Assembly: GCA_014706295.1 (NCBI GenBank) | Contig: JACSVZ010000011.1 | Coordinates: 2,688,663 to 2,752,662 of the forward strand | DNA length: 64,000 nt | Source: Lycocorax pyrrhopterus obiensis | Lineage: Eukaryota > Chordata > Aves > Passeriformes > Paradisaeidae | Direction of reading: 5' to 3' | Part shown: one piece after another, positions 63,086-64,000 of the stretch | Numbering within the stretch: the first letter of the stretch is position 1 | Layout: each line of letters starts with the position of its first letter | Made by a program: the position numbers and the translations under genes | Notes under the pieces: generated by a model | Database searches by the model: none | What the model was told of the DNA's origin: nothing | The model's input: only the letters and a program-made list of their open reading frames with translations

Positions 63086-64000
63086 GAAATGTCCAATCCC
63101 AGCCATCACATTACATGTGTAAATGGGTTGGTGATTTCCAGTATCACTTGTTAAAATCATTTAAAAAAAGAAAAAAAAGATTATGGTCTGCTTACTGAGC
63201 CCACTGTGACATGAGGATCAGATTCACAATTTTTCCCTAAGCAGACTCCAGTGTCTGGCATTGGTGTTCCTAAAAGGCCTTTCCCACACTTCAGTATGGG
63301 AATACTTCAGTATTAACCCCCTGTATGATTTGAGCAATCAGTACTCATTGACAGCATTCTGGTTGTGTGGCTGCATTTAGAACAGGCCAGCAGCCTAAGG
63401 GTTAAAGGAAGAGGCCCAGGTTAATGCTGTTCCTCTCTCCTGGGCTGCATGAAGCTTTTTTGGAATGTTATTCAAAGACTAACCCTGTCCTCAGCTCATT
63501 TTTTCAAGCAAAGCCTGCAGTACTTGAACCTGTCTACTTCAAGCCTTGATTAATGTCATTAGCTGCTGTTCTCCCTCTCTCCTCGTAGCTGCCAGATGGA
63601 ATGCTGAAGATTATTCTGCATCACTTAATTGGAGTTTATAATTAAAAAATGGTGAGTGCTATGGACTCTGTTTTGCCCCTTTGATCCCGACACAGACAAA
63701 CAAGTTTCTCTAATCAGTAATTCCCCCATGTCCTCTCTCAGAGCCTGCCTGAGCTCATATGCCTCTCATCTCGCTGTATATGTTCTTTTTGCATCATTCC
63801 CCAAAACTGTGGAGACAAATTCTGGTCATACATGTTTTTCCCTTTCAAAAAAAGTCATCCTACATATGGGAATGCAGCTCTTTCTATGTCCTCCTGTGCA
63901 TCCCTCCCACAACACGCAGCAAAATAGCAACGTGTGCCCAAACCACACATATGGCTCCCGGAAAGTCAGCTCCAGGACTTTTGGAAGTTCAGCTGAGGAT
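63086..64000. other. Unannotated DNA with an exon-like or conserved-element-like stretch
   Basis: No repeat is recognised. 63430-63660 is unusual: it has several TAAT cores, and a pyrimidine tract ending in TAG precedes 63 bases and a GTGAGT donor. Confidence 0.4.

Overview
This window looks like nuclear DNA from a songbird (passerine), either intergenic or intronic. It is AT-rich, has no long coding genes and shows no bacterial features such as operons, ribosome binding sites, dense ORFs or CRISPR. The evidence for a bird is at least fifteen CR1 LINE copies, most of them 5'-truncated. Many carry the typical 3' tail (AATCATGGAATGG or its reverse complement) and the GC-rich 3' regions common in passerine genomes. 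Endogenous-retrovirus LTRs are also present. Nearly all the longer ORFs are chance readings through these GC-rich CR1 or LTR segments, not genes.

Layout. CR1 copies fall into recognisable groups. Group A: 1361, 5172, 25188, 31898 and 46248. Group B: 11016, 47459 and 62818. Group C: 17708 and 29810. Group D: 18503 and 44366. Older, diverged pieces lie at about 3690, 41985, 58226 and 59352. Two copies (29810-30625 and 44366-45197) reach back into the C-terminal part of CR1 ORF2. Each contains a short tandem array of about 48-50 bp units grown out of that coding segment. A separate 22-bp minisatellite with 14 copies lies at 7846-8153. Two related LTRs, 24262-24650 (+) and 46435-46820 (-), look like solo LTRs. 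The second splits an older CR1 and is flanked by a 6-bp target-site duplication. A third, unrelated LTR-like element lies at 54914-55185 (-). At about 60391-61062 there is a decayed retroviral 5' fragment: a Lys-like primer binding site, a leader and the start of gag with an N-myristoylation-type start.

The remaining AT-rich sequence (for example 11.6-17.7, 18.8-24.2, 25.5-29.8, 32.3-42.0 and 47.7-54.9 kb) has no gene I can recognise. A few stretches look like conserved non-coding elements or isolated exons, above all 63430-63660 and 34680-34870, but this cannot be shown without a cross-species alignment. Thirteen of sixteen CR1 pieces lie on the minus strand. That would fit the inside of an intron of a plus-strand gene, although the sample is small. 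I found no new biological system here. The most notable items are the repeat-in-repeat structures, the two parallel tandem arrays in CR1 ORF2, and the gag fragment.
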